A stretch of 64,000 nucleotides of DNA from Turneriella sp. (GCA_019186965.1 JABARV010000002.1:470728-534727); one strand, 5' to 3'. Counted from the stretch's first letter, positions 25,722 through 35,001 are shown. A program made the numbers and translations. Notes: generated by a model from the sequence alone, not told the origin.

Positions 25722-25776
25722 TAATGCGACATAATCTTTGAGCGTTTTTCACGTTGTCAACGATTTGGAGGTCTTC

Positions 25777-28155
25777 TTAAAAGGAAGAGTTTCGCCGCAA
25801 GCGTAGCGCGTTTGCAATTACCGAGACAGAGCTTAAGCTCATCGCCGCCGCACCCAGCATAGGCGACAAAAGCACCCCAAAAACTGGATAGAGTACGCCT
25901 GCCGCAACAGGTACACCCAAGAGGTTATACACAAATGCAAAAAATAAATTTTGTTTAATGTTTTTAAGCACACGGTGGCTTAGCTTACGCGCATCGGTAA
26001 TTTTTACAAGGTCGCCTTTGACGAGGGTTAGGCCAGAACTTGCCATCGCAACATCCGTACCCGTTCCCATGGCAATCCCGACGTGTGCACGCGCTAAAGC
26101 AGGTGCGTCGTTCACGCCATCCCCCGCCATGGCAACGGTTCTTCCTTGAGAAACAAGTTGCGCAATATATTTAGCCTTGCCTTCGGGTTTTACGTCGGCT
26201 TCAAATTCATCGATGCCTAAAGTTTTTGCGATTGCAGTTGCGGTTTCTTTATTGTCGCCTGTAAGCATAACGACATGCACTCCATCTTTTTTAAGCATGC
26301 GGATTGCCTCTGGAGTCGTTCTTTTAATTTTGTCTGCAATGGCAATTACACCCGCCAAACTTTTCTCTTGCGCGAGAAAAACAACTGTGTGTCCTTTTTG
26401 CCTATGGTCGCGCACAAAGCTGTTAGCTTCTGTAATGTTAATTTCATTTTCTATCATCAGTTTTTCGTTGCCGATAAAAACATTTTTATTTTCAACGGTT
26501 GCCTTAACCCCGCTTCCTGTAAGCGACCCAAAATCTGTTGCGGCGGCAATGGTAAGGTTTCGCTTTTCGCTTTCGGCAACAATTGCACGCGCCAACGGAT
26601 GCTCGCTCGGTTTTTCAAGTGCAGTAGCAAGCGAAAGTGCATAGTTTTCTTCTACACCGTGCGGCGTAAAAATTCCTGTTACAGAAGGCTTTCCTTCGGT
26701 AAGGGTTCCTGTTTTGTCGACGACTAAGGTATCGATTTTTCCCAAAGTTTCAAGAGCTTCGGCGTCTTTAATAAGAATGCCTTCTTGTGCGGCTTTTCCA
26801 ACGCCAACCATAATCGACATGGGCGTTGCAAGCCCCAGCGCACATGGGCACGCAATAATGAGCACTGCGACGGCGTTTACAAATGCGTATGCATAGCGGG
26901 GTTCAGGCCCCACAATGGCCCACACAATAAAGCTTACAATTGAAACAAGCACCACCGCAGGAACAAACCACGCTGATGCAATATCGGCCATGCGTTGGAT
27001 GGGGGCGCGACTACGCTGCGCATTGGCGACCATCGCGACAATTTGCGCAAGCATCGTTTCGCGTCCCACGCGTTCAGCTTTCATGAGGAATGCCCCTGTG
27101 GTGTTGAGCGTACTCCCAACAACTTTGTCGCCTTTCTTTTTCGCTACAGGAATGCTTTCGCCGGTGAGCATCGACTCGTCGACAAAGCTTTCCCCTTCGG
27201 TTACAGTACCGTCGACAGGAATTTTTTCACCAGGCCTGACACGCAAAATATTTCCCGGATACACTTCTTCAAGGGGAACGTCTCTTTCTGCGCCGTAAGC
27301 ACCCACGACGTGCGCAGTATTCGCTTGAAGCCCCATAAGAGCGCGTATTGCTCCACCCGCACCGTCGCGTGCTTTAAGCTCGAGTACTTGTCCCAAAAGG
27401 ACAAGCGTTGTAATCATTGCTGCCGCTTCAAAATAGAGGTCAACTGAAGTGCCGTGGTTACGGAATGCGTCGGGAAATATACCAGGAAAAAAAAGCGCAA
27501 TAACGCTAAAAAAATACGCGGAGAGGGTTCCCAAACCAATGAGCGTGAACATATTCGGTGAAATATTGGTAATCGAACGCCATGCTTTTACTAAAAGAGG
27601 CCATCCCCCCCAAAGTGTCGCCGGAGTTGCGAGAATAAATTGAAGAAAACCAAACCATCCTTGAGGAAGTTTGTGGCTAAACGAAAGTCCTGGAACCATA
27701 TCGCCCATCGAAACTATAAAAAGCGGTAGGGTAAAAAAGGCGGATATCCAAAAGCGGCGGCGCATGCCTTTGAGCTCGTGGTTTTCCCCTGCGTCTGCGG
27801 AGGGCATCGTCGCTTCCAGCGCCATGCCGCATTTAGGGCAATCCCCCGGATGGTCTTGGAGTATTTCAGGGTGCATGGGGCAGGTATACATTGATCCCGC
27901 TATTTTTATTTGAGGAGCAGATTTTTGGCTACCCATGTAAGCATCGGGATTTTTACGAAATTTTTCTGCGCAATGTGTGCTACAAAAATAAATTGTTTGG
28001 TCTTTGTATTTTTCTTGCGCTGCCGCTGTTTCGCCTTTAACAGACATTCCGCAAACAGGGTCTTTAGCCGTTGTATGGCCGTGTTGGTGTTTATGCTCTA
28101 AAGTAGCTGTTTTTTGTGCGTTTTCTCTACACGCACAAACGTGTTCGTTTTCCAT
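25777..28155 (-). CDS. copA: Copper-translocating P1B-type ATPase with N-terminal metal-binding YHS domain
   Basis: The 792-residue pump has a His-rich leader ([10 protein letters not shown]), a YHS domain ([22 protein letters not shown]) and a heavy-metal-binding motif ([17 protein letters not shown]). Eight membrane helices are expected, with the transport motif [11 protein letters not shown] in helix 6, actuator MLTGES, phosphorylation DKTGTLT, nucleotide SEHPLARAI and hinge [10 protein letters not shown]. It should export Cu+ (or Ag+) from the cytoplasm at the cost of ATP. The absence of a GMxCxxC HMA domain and presence of YHS places it in the SilP/CopA-II-like group. ATG 28155 is preferred to a TTG at 28173. 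The zinc-type exporter at 28.6 kb is nearby. Confidence 0.93.
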   Translation of the reverse strand: MENEHVCACRENAQKTATLEHKHQHGHTTAKDPVCGMSVKGETAAAQEKYKDQTIYFCSTHCAEKFRKNPDAYMGSQKSAPQIKIAGSMYTCPMHPEILQDHPGDCPKCGMALEATMPSADAGENHELKGMRRRFWISAFFTLPLFIVSMGDMVPGLSFSHKLPQGWFGFLQFILATPATLWGGWPLLVKAWRSITNISPNMFTLIGLGTLSAYFFSVIALFFPGIFPDAFRNHGTSVDLYFEAAAMITTLVLLGQVLELKARDGAGGAIRALMGLQANTAHVVGAYGAERDVPLEEVYPGNILRVRPGEKIPVDGTVTEGESFVDESMLTGESIPVAKKKGDKVVGSTLNTTGAFLMKAERVGRETMLAQIVAMVANAQRSRAPIQRMADIASAWFVPAVVLVSIVSFIVWAIVGPEPRYAYAFVNAVAVLIIACPCALGLATPMSIMVGVGKAAQEGILIKDAEALETLGKIDTLVVDKTGTLTEGKPSVTGIFTPHGVEENYALSLATALEKPSEHPLARAIVAESEKRNLTIAAATDFGSLTGSGVKATVENKNVFIGNEKLMIENEINITEANSFVRDHRQKGHTVVFLAQEKSLAGVIAIADKIKRTTPEAIRMLKKDGVHVVMLTGDNKETATAIAKTLGIDEFEADVKPEGKAKYIAQLVSQGRTVAMAGDGVNDAPALARAHVGIAMGTGTDVAMASSGLTLVKGDLVKITDARKLSHRVLKNIKQNLFFAFVYNLLGVPVAAGVLYPVFGVLLSPMLGAAAMSLSSVSVIANALRLRRNSSF

Positions 28156-28237
28156 GTAAAGTAAAATGTACAAAATTTTGCGTAACAGTGCATTTTTTTA
28201 AGTTGCCACTTTAGCGTTACGCCGATACATTACTATA

Positions 28238-28579
28238 ATGGCCGAAAAAGACCGCGAGCATAAAAGAGAATTGGGAAGGCTTAAAGTTATGCTCGATGGA
28301 CAGTACCGGTTTATCGGCGAAACTGAATGGTCGCCCTGCGGCCTCGTTAATTTAAGCACACGTGGGCTTGCCCTTGTGGGGAAACAATCGTTTTACGAAG
28401 GCGATAAAATTGAAGTCCGGTTTAGTATTGAAAAGCGAAGCATCCAAGTGACTGTTGAAATTACCAATCTTTTCGGTAAAAAGGCAGGCGGAAAAATTCT
28501 TGAAATCGCAGACAAAGACCGTAGCATTATACAAGAAGTACTCAACCGCGTGCTTCTCTCTGGCAGTACTACTCTTTAG
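28238..28579 (+). CDS. PilZ-domain protein
   Basis: The 113-residue protein is a single PilZ domain: RELGR near the start supplies the RxxxR arginine motif, and NLSTRGLAL supplies (D/N)xSxxG, the two elements that wrap cyclic di-GMP. The remaining strands (IEVRFSIEKRSIQVTVEITNLF) complete the barrel and a C-terminal helix ends NRVLLSG. It should bind cyclic di-GMP and change partner activity; no partner is fused. The GGDEF-EAL enzyme at 4.6 kb is a candidate source of the ligand. It is divergent from the copper pump and converges with the CDF exporter. Confidence 0.85.
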   Translation: MAEKDREHKRELGRLKVMLDGQYRFIGETEWSPCGLVNLSTRGLALVGKQSFYEGDKIEVRFSIEKRSIQVTVEITNLFGKKAGGKILEIADKDRSIIQEVLNRVLLSGSTTL

Positions 28580-28598
28580 GAAATCTCGAAAAAGTTTT

Positions 28599-29498
28599 TT
28601 AATTATCGCACGAAGCGCAGTCTTCTTCACCGTATTCAATTTCAATAGTTACGTGCCCAATCGATAACCTATGCGCTACTTCTTTAAGCGCAAGTTTAAT
28701 TTTCGCCGCTTTTGCGCGAGGGTTTATAACTGCATGGAGGGTCATTACGTGGCTTTCACCATCCAAAGTCCAAATATGCAAATCATGTACTGAACACACG
28801 CCTTTTACGGCAACCATTGCTTCGTGAATTTTTTCTATTTCTATTCCATGCGGAATTTGCTGTAAGAAAATTTTTGCAACGCTATTTAAATTGCGAACAA
28901 CATTGTATAAAACCCATACCGCAATGCCGAGCGAAAGCAGTGGGTCAAACCAAGGAAGACGGAAAAAAATCATGAGTATACTTCCTAAAAGTACCGCAAT
29001 CCATCCGAGTACATCTTCCATAAAATGTAAAAAAATCGCCCGTTCCGATAGACTCTTCCCGCGCTTCATCCGCAAGGCAGCAATACCGTTTATCGCTATA
29101 CCAAAAACAGCAAGTATGAACATCCCCTGCGCGTTAGCTTCCTGTGGGTGAAAAAAACGTTTCACAGATTCGCTAATCATGATAACCGAACCTACGGCAA
29201 GTATTGTAGAAATAAAAACAGTTCCCATGAGCGAGTAACGCTTGTAGCCATACGAAAACCGTACATCGCGGGGCTTCTCTGAAGTTTTTTGTAAGACCCA
29301 AGCGACAACGAGTGAAAGCGCATCGCCAAAATCGTGGAGTGCGTCGGTTAAAATCGCGACGCTATTAGTGATGAATCCACCTATAAGTTCAATAACTGCA
29401 AACAAGAGGTTGAGTACTACGCCAAGAGCGATATTTTTCCCTACACTTTTGTGGTCGTGGTGGTGGTGGTGGTGCTCGTGGCCCATTTGTTCTTTCAC
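28599..29498 (-). CDS. Cation diffusion facilitator (CDF) metal exporter
   Basis: The 299-residue protein begins with a His run (GHEHHHHHHDHKSVG), then six transmembrane segments. The metal-site pattern in helix 2 reads NSVAILTDALHDFGDALSL (HxxxD/DxxxD family), and helix 5 carries FLHFMEDVLGW (His/Asp). The C-terminal cytoplasmic domain (VHDLHIWTLDGESHVMTLHAVI) is the CDF dimer domain. It exchanges Zn2+ (or Co2+/Cd2+) for protons, ZitB/CzcD type. With the copper ATPase 400 bp away it suggests a metal-tolerance neighbourhood, though the two are separated by the oppositely oriented PilZ gene. Confidence 0.92.
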   Translation of the reverse strand: MKEQMGHEHHHHHHDHKSVGKNIALGVVLNLLFAVIELIGGFITNSVAILTDALHDFGDALSLVVAWVLQKTSEKPRDVRFSYGYKRYSLMGTVFISTILAVGSVIMISESVKRFFHPQEANAQGMFILAVFGIAINGIAALRMKRGKSLSERAIFLHFMEDVLGWIAVLLGSILMIFFRLPWFDPLLSLGIAVWVLYNVVRNLNSVAKIFLQQIPHGIEIEKIHEAMVAVKGVCSVHDLHIWTLDGESHVMTLHAVINPRAKAAKIKLALKEVAHRLSIGHVTIEIEYGEEDCASCDN

Positions 29499-29571
29499 CA
29501 GTTGCGAGGCAGACTATTTTTAAGTTGAGCACTGTGCGTAAGAACCAGTGCGGCAAGCTTAAATAAAATGT

Positions 29572-29644
29572 GGGCGATGCAAGATTCGAACTTGCGACCC
29601 CCTGCTTGTAAGGCAGGTGCTCTAACCAGCTGAGCTAATCGCCC
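29572..29644 (-). tRNA. tRNA-Val (anticodon UAC)
   Basis: The minus strand folds as acceptor GGGCGAT/ATCGCCC, D-arm GCTC/GAGC, anticodon stem CCTGC/GCAGG with loop CTTACAA (anticodon TAC), and T-arm TTGC..GCAA around TTCGAAT. It would read GUA and other Val codons. It lies 6 bases downstream of the S20 gene on the same strand and may be processed from the same transcript. Confidence 0.95.
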
Positions 29645-29650
29645 TGTAAA

Positions 29651-29923
29651 CTAAGGAGTTGGTGCTGCTTTTTTTACAAGCGCCGCCATACGCGATTTTT
29701 TGCGTGCGGCGGCATTTTTGTGGATAAGGTTTGTTTTTGCAGCCTTATCAACAAGCGAAGCTAATTTATTTTGTGTTTTGCTTAGTTCTTCTACTTTTTT
29801 CTCCGCAACAAGTTTACGTAGTTTCTTCTCTTGTGTGCGCATCTCTGATTTTTGAGCCTGGTTTTGCTTGCGGCGCTTTTCTGCTTGGCGCGCCCGTTTT
29901 TTTGCAGATGCTATATTTGGCAT
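29651..29923 (-). CDS. rpsT: 30S ribosomal protein S20
   Basis: The 90-residue, strongly basic, all-helical product matches S20: MPNIASAKKRARQAEKRR at the N-terminus, LVDKAAKTNLIHKNAAARKKSRMAAL at the C-terminus. S20 binds 16S rRNA early in 30S assembly. The length is normal. Upstream on the minus strand, CAGGAACAG precedes the ATG at a plausible ribosome-site distance. tRNA-Val follows directly downstream. The 171 bp between it and the response regulator show no other gene. Confidence 0.95.
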   Translation of the reverse strand: MPNIASAKKRARQAEKRRKQNQAQKSEMRTQEKKLRKLVAEKKVEELSKTQNKLASLVDKAAKTNLIHKNAAARKKSRMAALVKKAAPTP

Positions 29924-30094
29924 TTCTGTTCCTGTTCCTAAAGTGTGGCAAAATTGAGCTTTTAGTCACGGCGTCAATCTTTAGAGCTTATCTCGTATTA
30001 AATCCCAAAGACATACGAGATAAATTTAACAAAAAGAGAAAGCTGTCCCTTCTCAAATTTTTTGGGTTAAGAAGACGGCAGTAAATTCACAACT

Positions 30095-30730
30095 TCAATT
30101 TAAAAGACCAAGCTGGCGTGCGCGGTTGAGCGTTTCTACCTTGTTCCCTGTTTCGAGTTTTTCGTAAATACTTGAAATATGGACGCGTACCGTGTTGGGA
30201 CTAATCTCGATGTCGTCGGCAATTTCCTTGTAGTTGAGCCCCAGTGATATTAAATTCAAAACCTCTAATTCTCGCTCTGAGAGTGGATTTTTCTCGAAAG
30301 AGGACTCGTCGGTGTCGTCTAAAATTTTTCGCGCAACGCGCGGGCTTAGCGGAGCGCCGCCCAGCATAATAACCGTAAGCTCGGCCAATAACAAATCGTC
30401 GCTCGTATCTTTGAGAAGATAACCGTCGATACCACATTTCATTAGGCGCACGATACGCGCTTGGTCTTCAAACACGGTAAACACAACTATCTTTATTTGT
30501 GGAAATCGGCTACGCACAATCGGTATCAATTCTTCACCGCTTATGCCGGGAAGCTCAAGGTCGACCATAATGAGTTCGCAAAAAATTTCGGAAAGGCGTT
30601 CGATAGCATCCTCAGCGCTGGTGCAGAGCGCGCACAATGTGAAATTGGATTCACGCGCAAAAAGGTCTGAAAGCCGTTGTTGAATAACGGGTCTATCTTC
30701 GACGACCATAATGCTTATCTTTTTTTTCAT
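30095..30730 (-). CDS. NarL/FixJ-type response regulator
   Basis: The 211-residue protein has a receiver (VVEDRPVIQ, phospho-acceptor in IMVDLELPG at about residue 57, VVFTVFE, LLKD with the conserved Lys) and a LuxR-type helix-turn-helix (LSERELEVLNLISLGLNYKEIADDIEISPNTVRVHISSIYEKL). It is a DNA-binding transcription factor that dimerises on phosphorylation. The partner kinase lies 20 bp upstream on the same strand, so the pair forms one two-component system. Targets are unknown; no binding site could be deduced. Confidence 0.93.
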   Translation of the reverse strand: MKKKISIMVVEDRPVIQQRLSDLFARESNFTLCALCTSAEDAIERLSEIFCELIMVDLELPGISGEELIPIVRSRFPQIKIVVFTVFEDQARIVRLMKCGIDGYLLKDTSDDLLLAELTVIMLGGAPLSPRVARKILDDTDESSFEKNPLSERELEVLNLISLGLNYKEIADDIEISPNTVRVHISSIYEKLETGNKVETLNRARQLGLLN

Positions 30731-30750
30731 GGCTATGTGTCTTGCTCGCC

Positions 30751-31953
30751 TTAAATTGCCATCCGTAGAAAAAAAATCGCTCCGCCTTTATATCTTCTCA
30801 CCGATACGCGAGCGCCAATATTTTGCGCACGCATGGCAATACTTTTTAAACCGCCGCGTTCGGCTTTGCCACGCCAAGTAAAGGGCGTCGCATTTTGATA
30901 AAACCAAACAAGCAAGCGTTTTTGTCGCGAACGGACACCCAAAGAAAATGCGCTCGCGTGTGCATGTCGAATGGCGTTCGCCGTCCATTCTGAAAAAATA
31001 CGATCGATGTTCAGAAGAACAAGATCGCTCAGTGGGATTTCCTCTTGGGGTGCAACGTATTCCACTTTATATCGACCCAATGCACGCAGACTGTGTGTAA
31101 TCCGCGATAGTTGTATATTGAGTCCGGCGGCGTTTTCTTCTCCTTTAAGAATTTGTGCAAAATTGCGTACGTTCTCCAAAATTGAATCGGCGAGTGCGCG
31201 CAAGTACGTCGTATCTTCTATACGTGTTGCATTGGCGATAACGACAACTTGCGAAAGTTTTGCGCCGACCACGTCGTGTAAATCGTTCGCGAATTCCAGT
31301 TTACTTTGGAGGTGCCTTAGCTCCGCTTGTTGCTGTTTGTATTCTAATTCGGTGACGCTTTTCGTGAGTTGTTCGTTTGCCTCGGCGAGCGATTGGCGCG
31401 CGTTAAATTCATTTTTCATCAACAGGCGTATATAAGCGTGCCCGGTGATGCTCACGACAAAAGCTACCAGTAACCCGCCTATGCTCGCCATAAACGAAGG
31501 CATAAACACAACTTCGCCTCGGTAGAGCATCAACGCTGTGTATAAGACGATATGCGACCCATAAAGAAATAAAGCTTCAAGGAGACTGAGACGAAGAAGC
31601 ATCGTGCCGCCAAAAAAAGTAAGCATGAGCATTGTCCAATACATACTGCTAGTGCCGCCGGTCATGTGGGTAAGCCACGAAACCCCAATAGCGCAATTTG
31701 TCATGGCGGCATAACCGAGCAAATGAATTATTTTGGATTTTTTGCCCCACGACGTGAGCGAAGTAAATAAAATAGAAAGTGCAACCGCAACGATAATGAG
31801 CCTAAATCGAATAAATGGTTTAATATCCGACGGCGCAAAAGAAATATCGACAAATATGAATACGATAAAAGCGAACGCGATGAGCGCCGATGCTCGGGGT
31901 ACGCCAATTCTAAGGCTTGAACTAATTTCTTCAGAAAAATTTGTGCCGCTCAT
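30751..31953 (-). CDS. DesK/NarX-type (HisKA_3) sensor histidine kinase
   Basis: From ATG 31953 the product is 400 residues, with six hydrophobic helices in the first 180 and no large outside domain, suggesting a membrane-state sensor. A coiled coil (EQLTKSVTELEYKQQQAELRH) leads to the dimerisation motif FANDLHDVVGAKLSQ (phospho-acceptor His), and the ATPase part has EWTANAIRHAHA and GGLKSIAMRA; the G1 box (D-x-G-x-G) is poor, so activity is likely but not certain. It pairs with the LuxR-type regulator downstream. Its first 28 codons and upstream DNA are duplicated exactly at 36.8 kb. A TTG at 31962 is a weaker start. Confidence 0.88.
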   Translation of the reverse strand: MSGTNFSEEISSSLRIGVPRASALIAFAFIVFIFVDISFAPSDIKPFIRFRLIIVAVALSILFTSLTSWGKKSKIIHLLGYAAMTNCAIGVSWLTHMTGGTSSMYWTMLMLTFFGGTMLLRLSLLEALFLYGSHIVLYTALMLYRGEVVFMPSFMASIGGLLVAFVVSITGHAYIRLLMKNEFNARQSLAEANEQLTKSVTELEYKQQQAELRHLQSKLEFANDLHDVVGAKLSQVVVIANATRIEDTTYLRALADSILENVRNFAQILKGEENAAGLNIQLSRITHSLRALGRYKVEYVAPQEEIPLSDLVLLNIDRIFSEWTANAIRHAHASAFSLGVRSRQKRLLVWFYQNATPFTWRGKAERGGLKSIAMRAQNIGARVSVRRYKGGAIFFLRMAI

Positions 31954-32014
31954 AGTTAACAAAGAATTTAATTTTCGAGAGACGCTCTTAGCGGCAACTC
32001 ATTTCGCGAGTTCC
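31871..32014. repeat. 144-bp direct repeat, left copy
   Basis: Bases 31871-32014 are identical to 36807-36950, in the same orientation and 4,936 bp apart. The copy covers codons 1-28 of the histidine kinase and about 60 bp upstream. Both copies run on into short degenerate similarity (TGGCCA) before diverging. The left copy joins an intact kinase gene. Confidence 0.95.
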
Positions 32015-32138
32015 GGCCTGGCCACCACGAAGCTGGAAAGCTTTTGGTGACGGCGTAGCAATTCGTGAAGATACTTATGACGCAATTGAGCTATTGTGTC
32101 CAGAAATCATTGAAGCCGCGCAGGGCGCGAATAAATAA
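32015..32138 (+). pseudogene. 3' fragment of an unidentified gene
   Basis: Immediately after the left 144-bp repeat an open frame without a start reads AFGDGVAIREDTYDAIELL, then CPEIIEAAQGANK and a stop at 32138. The composition is protein-like, and the segment has no start codon or upstream body, so it is probably the tail of a gene cut at the repeat boundary. The parent family is not recognised. The toxin-antitoxin promoter begins at the next base. Confidence 0.55.
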
Positions 32139-32168
32139 TTGACATTTAGAATACAAATGAATACATTC
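32139..32168 (+). promoter_or_regulatory. Toxin-antitoxin promoter with overlapping tandem operator
   Basis: A perfect -35 TTGACA (32139-32144), a 17-bp spacer and a -10 TACATT (32162-32167) place the start site within a few bases of the antitoxin ATG at 32174, so the mRNA may be leaderless. Overlapping the spacer and -10 are two direct 10-bp units, GAATACAAAT and GAATACATTC (32149-32168), a spacing that suits paired ribbon-helix-helix dimers on one DNA face. Autorepression by the antitoxin is inferred. Confidence 0.7.
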
Positions 32169-32173
32169 TTGGC

Positions 32174-32416
32174 ATGGCGAAAACAGTTACAATACGTATG
32201 GATGATAAGTCGTATAAGCTCTTGAAAACCGCAGCGCTCGCCCAAAAGCGTAGTATTTCTAACTTCATTGAGTATGCGGCAGTAAATTTTGCGATCGAAG
32301 ATAATTTTGTCTCAGACTATGAAATGGCAGATATTCAATCAGATTCAACATTGATGTCTGATCTAAAAAAAGCTTTGGGTGATGTAAAGAACCGGCGATT
32401 TACCGACATAAAATAA
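32174..32416 (+). CDS. Ribbon-helix-helix antitoxin (RelB/CopG-like)
   Basis: The 80-residue protein opens with the short DNA-binding strand TVTIRMDD and two helices (SYKLLKTAALAQKRSISNFIEYAAVNFA), the ribbon-helix-helix pattern. The acidic C-terminal half (DYEMADIQSDSTLMSDLKKALGDV) is the usual toxin-wrapping tail. It sits 14 bp upstream of a RelE-fold toxin on the same strand and should both neutralise it and repress their shared promoter. No ribosome site lies before the ATG, which agrees with leaderless translation from the promoter just upstream. Confidence 0.87.
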   Translation: MAKTVTIRMDDKSYKLLKTAALAQKRSISNFIEYAAVNFAIEDNFVSDYEMADIQSDSTLMSDLKKALGDVKNRRFTDIK

Positions 32417-32430
32417 GTTAGCATCCTTTC

Positions 32431-32694
32431 ATGTTTACGATTTCAGAGACTGATACTTACAAAGGCAACATTAAGAAGCCAGAACTGAAACGGTACGCCA
32501 AAAGAATCGCTGAACAAATCTATCCGATTTTACGATCAAACTCCTTCTATGGATCAAATATTAAGAAACTCAAGGGTGATTTAGCAGATATCTACCGGTA
32601 TCGGGTGGGTTCTTTTCGGCTTTTTTACATAATTATTGAGACTGAAAAGCGAGTGGTTATCCTTTCCTTGCGCGACAGAAAAGATGCCTATTAG
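32431..32694 (+). CDS. RelE/ParE-family toxin
   Basis: The 87-residue product has the RelE fold order: two N-terminal helices (KKPELKRYAKRIAEQIYPIL), then strands with LKGDLADIYRYRVGSFRLFYII and VVILSLRDRKDAY. The Arg/Tyr-rich RYRVGSFRLFY strand and the terminal RKDAY tail supply the basic and aromatic residues used by RelE-type mRNA interferases. It should cut ribosome-bound mRNA when released from the antitoxin, though ParE-like gyrase action cannot be excluded. The pair lies just inside the left 144-bp repeat, a typical stabilising cargo of a mobile or duplicated segment. Confidence 0.87.
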   Translation: MFTISETDTYKGNIKKPELKRYAKRIAEQIYPILRSNSFYGSNIKKLKGDLADIYRYRVGSFRLFYIIIETEKRVVILSLRDRKDAY

Positions 32695-32769
32695 CGCACG
32701 AGTTGGCGTCCGTACCCTAATACATTTGCACTATTGCTTTTTTTCTTGTTCTATGGTATTTTCTCGACC

Positions 32770-35001
32770 ATGCTGCAACCACGCGCATGGCTATGTTACT
32801 TGTTGGCGACCGCCAATTTTACCTGCGGACAACTGAGCCGTGAAGATTTGCTCAATGGAAATTTTGGCGATGTCGATAGAAATCCACCCCGCCTTATTAT
32901 TCCAAACGACTATAAAGTCACAACGCGCAGCACAACCTTGAGCTGGACTCTACCCCGTGGTTCCAGTTCGTACACGGTCGATATTGCAACCGATTCGTCG
33001 TTTACTCAGCCCATACCGGGTAGCCCCTTCACTACCACCGAATCGAACCTTGCCCTTACTTTCGCGGATGCATTGACGTACTATTGGCGTGTTCGCGCCA
33101 ACACGACGGAAAAAGGCGTGTTTTCGGCTGCACAACGCATCCATATTCTCGACGGCGCAGTGCGTGTCTATTGCCCAAGCGCAGAGGTGTCGTGTACAAA
33201 CACGAATCGCTTCGGCACAAAAAATTCACCATACCAAGTGATTCAAACCGCGCTCGCAGAGGCAAAAGCGGCGAATGTCGAAGTGTGGGTTGCATCGCGG
33301 GGCTCGACAGGTTATTATGCCGAGAGCCTAAATCTTATTGCAGGCGTTTCTATACGCGGCGGGTATTCGGGTTTAGATTGGAGCCGAGATATTGAGGCAA
33401 ACACCACCGAGATTCAATTTAATTCGACAAGATTAATATCCGCAACGTATCTTTCGCCGCCGACCTTGGTTGTGGAAGGTTTCACGTTCACCAACACCAA
33501 CAGCGGTATTAACTATGTTTTGTATATCGAAGGCACTTCGTATCTCTCCATTGAAAATAATCGCATTAAACCGGGAAAAGGTGCGGGTGGCGGTACTTTT
33601 GCATACGGAATTTATTGCGACAATGCATCGCCCAAAATTACCAACAACGCCATCCTAGCGGGTAGCGCACTTTCGGGAAATTCTGCCATTAAGCTCATGG
33701 CTGGTTCGTCGCCGCTTATTACAGGGAATCGACTTGTGGGCGGTTCTGCATCGGGCATTGGTATTGAAGCGGCTCTTTCAGGGGCTGTCATTTTTGAAAA
33801 TACAATCTTCGCAGGAAATTCAACTGCGGCAAAGGGTATTGACGATTCACCAAGCGGCCCAAAGACACTTGTTGGGTATAATTTTATCCATGGCGGCTAT
33901 GGAAGTTCGACATCCACTGCACTCTATACGGCAAGCGGTCAGCAGAGAATTTTTTACAACAATATCGATACAGGAAACGCCGCTACGGCAAACGGAATCG
34001 CAGTGTCTCCGAATGCCGCTTCTAACCCGATTATTGATATGAATCTTTTTTACAATCAAGGCGGTGGTTCGACCATTTACGCCATCAACGAAACAAGTGG
34101 CACACAAAGCCCTCTCTACGTACGGCGCAATACATTCATTACAGCCAATGGGTTACTTGCCTATTACGAGAATAACGCAACGTCTTACGCAACAATATGT
34201 TCCGTCGATGGAAAACCCGCAGCAACAACAACCGCCTGTACGGGGGTTGATGTCAATGCAGGTGGAGGGGCAACCGTCGGGAATCAAGCCTCTGCTACTT
34301 TAGCGACTAATTTAAAAACGCTGCCAATATCTATACTCTTTACGACCGATGGTGTCGACGCCAACACCACGTACGATGGTAGTATCAATCGTATCGAAGT
34401 TACAACCGAAGCGGCTTGTAATCTTTTCAATGTAAACGACTATTTCGATTTGTTTTCAGAGCTATCGACACGCCAGGTGGCAAGTCGAAACTGTTCGCCG
34501 ACCGCGTCGTTTGTCGATTTTTCACCCAACCTATCGCGCGATTTTGGTAGGTCTGTCCCCATTGTACTTTGGGGATCAACACAGCCGGTCGCAAAAGAAA
34601 AGTACGCGCTTAAACTCTCTGCGACGGCGTTAAATGGCGGCGCGTTGTGTCCGGCGAATTTTGAGAGCGCAGTGCATAAATGGGGTTCAGCAATGAGTCA
34701 GGCAGAATGCGACAGTAAATACCCCCACGCAAACTCTCACTACAATACCGGATTTTGTGAAACGGTGTATCTTTACCCTGCGGTTGAAATTGCTTCTACC
34801 AAATTTAGTTCTGGGCCGTTTGGTGTTCCCATTTCAGGTAACGGTCTATGCGAAGCAGGTGAAACCTGTTTTTACAACCCTAATAGCGGCGGCTACGCCG
34901 GCCATGGTAACCTCATTTCGGCAGGGTGCGATTTAAGCGCTGTTGCAGGTGGCGCATTCTCAACGGTGACGCTGCTTAAATACGACAGCAACGGGTATTA
35001 A
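32770..35001 (+). CDS. Large surface lipoprotein with right-handed beta-helix (DUF1565-like)
   Basis: From ATG 32770 the product is 743 residues. The leader ends NFTC (Cys19), a spirochaete-style lipobox. A fibronectin-like module follows (TTLSWTLPRGSSSYTVDIAT, residues 45-130), then a DUF1565/pectate-lyase-like coil from about 160 (KNSPYQVIQTALAEA, VSIRGGYSG, KITNNAIL, PLITGNRLVGG, RIFYNNIDTG) with regular Asn-rich turns. The C-terminal 150 residues are Cys-rich and include GLCEAGETCFYNPNSGG. The coil often binds or cleaves polysaccharide, but no catalytic residues are visible, so an adhesin or surface role is inferred. A TTG at 32734 would lengthen the leader. Confidence 0.85.
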   Translation: MLQPRAWLCYLLATANFTCGQLSREDLLNGNFGDVDRNPPRLIIPNDYKVTTRSTTLSWTLPRGSSSYTVDIATDSSFTQPIPGSPFTTTESNLALTFADALTYYWRVRANTTEKGVFSAAQRIHILDGAVRVYCPSAEVSCTNTNRFGTKNSPYQVIQTALAEAKAANVEVWVASRGSTGYYAESLNLIAGVSIRGGYSGLDWSRDIEANTTEIQFNSTRLISATYLSPPTLVVEGFTFTNTNSGINYVLYIEGTSYLSIENNRIKPGKGAGGGTFAYGIYCDNASPKITNNAILAGSALSGNSAIKLMAGSSPLITGNRLVGGSASGIGIEAALSGAVIFENTIFAGNSTAAKGIDDSPSGPKTLVGYNFIHGGYGSSTSTALYTASGQQRIFYNNIDTGNAATANGIAVSPNAASNPIIDMNLFYNQGGGSTIYAINETSGTQSPLYVRRNTFITANGLLAYYENNATSYATICSVDGKPAATTTACTGVDVNAGGGATVGNQASATLATNLKTLPISILFTTDGVDANTTYDGSINRIEVTTEAACNLFNVNDYFDLFSELSTRQVASRNCSPTASFVDFSPNLSRDFGRSVPIVLWGSTQPVAKEKYALKLSATALNGGALCPANFESAVHKWGSAMSQAECDSKYPHANSHYNTGFCETVYLYPAVEIASTKFSSGPFGVPISGNGLCEAGETCFYNPNSGGYAGHGNLISAGCDLSAVAGGAFSTVTLLKYDSNGY

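Noticed and set aside
26275..26727. 150-codon frame antisense to the copper ATPase
   Set aside because: It lies fully inside the conserved ATPase gene and has no start context or motif.
28231..28240. TATAAT directly before the PilZ start
   Set aside because: It overlaps the ATG, so it cannot be the -10 of the transcript that carries this start; no matching -35 was seen at 17 bp.
31733..32050. 105-codon plus-strand frame antisense to the kinase start
   Set aside because: It is antisense to the kinase N-terminus and its 144-bp repeat; reading and codon use are those of a shadow frame.
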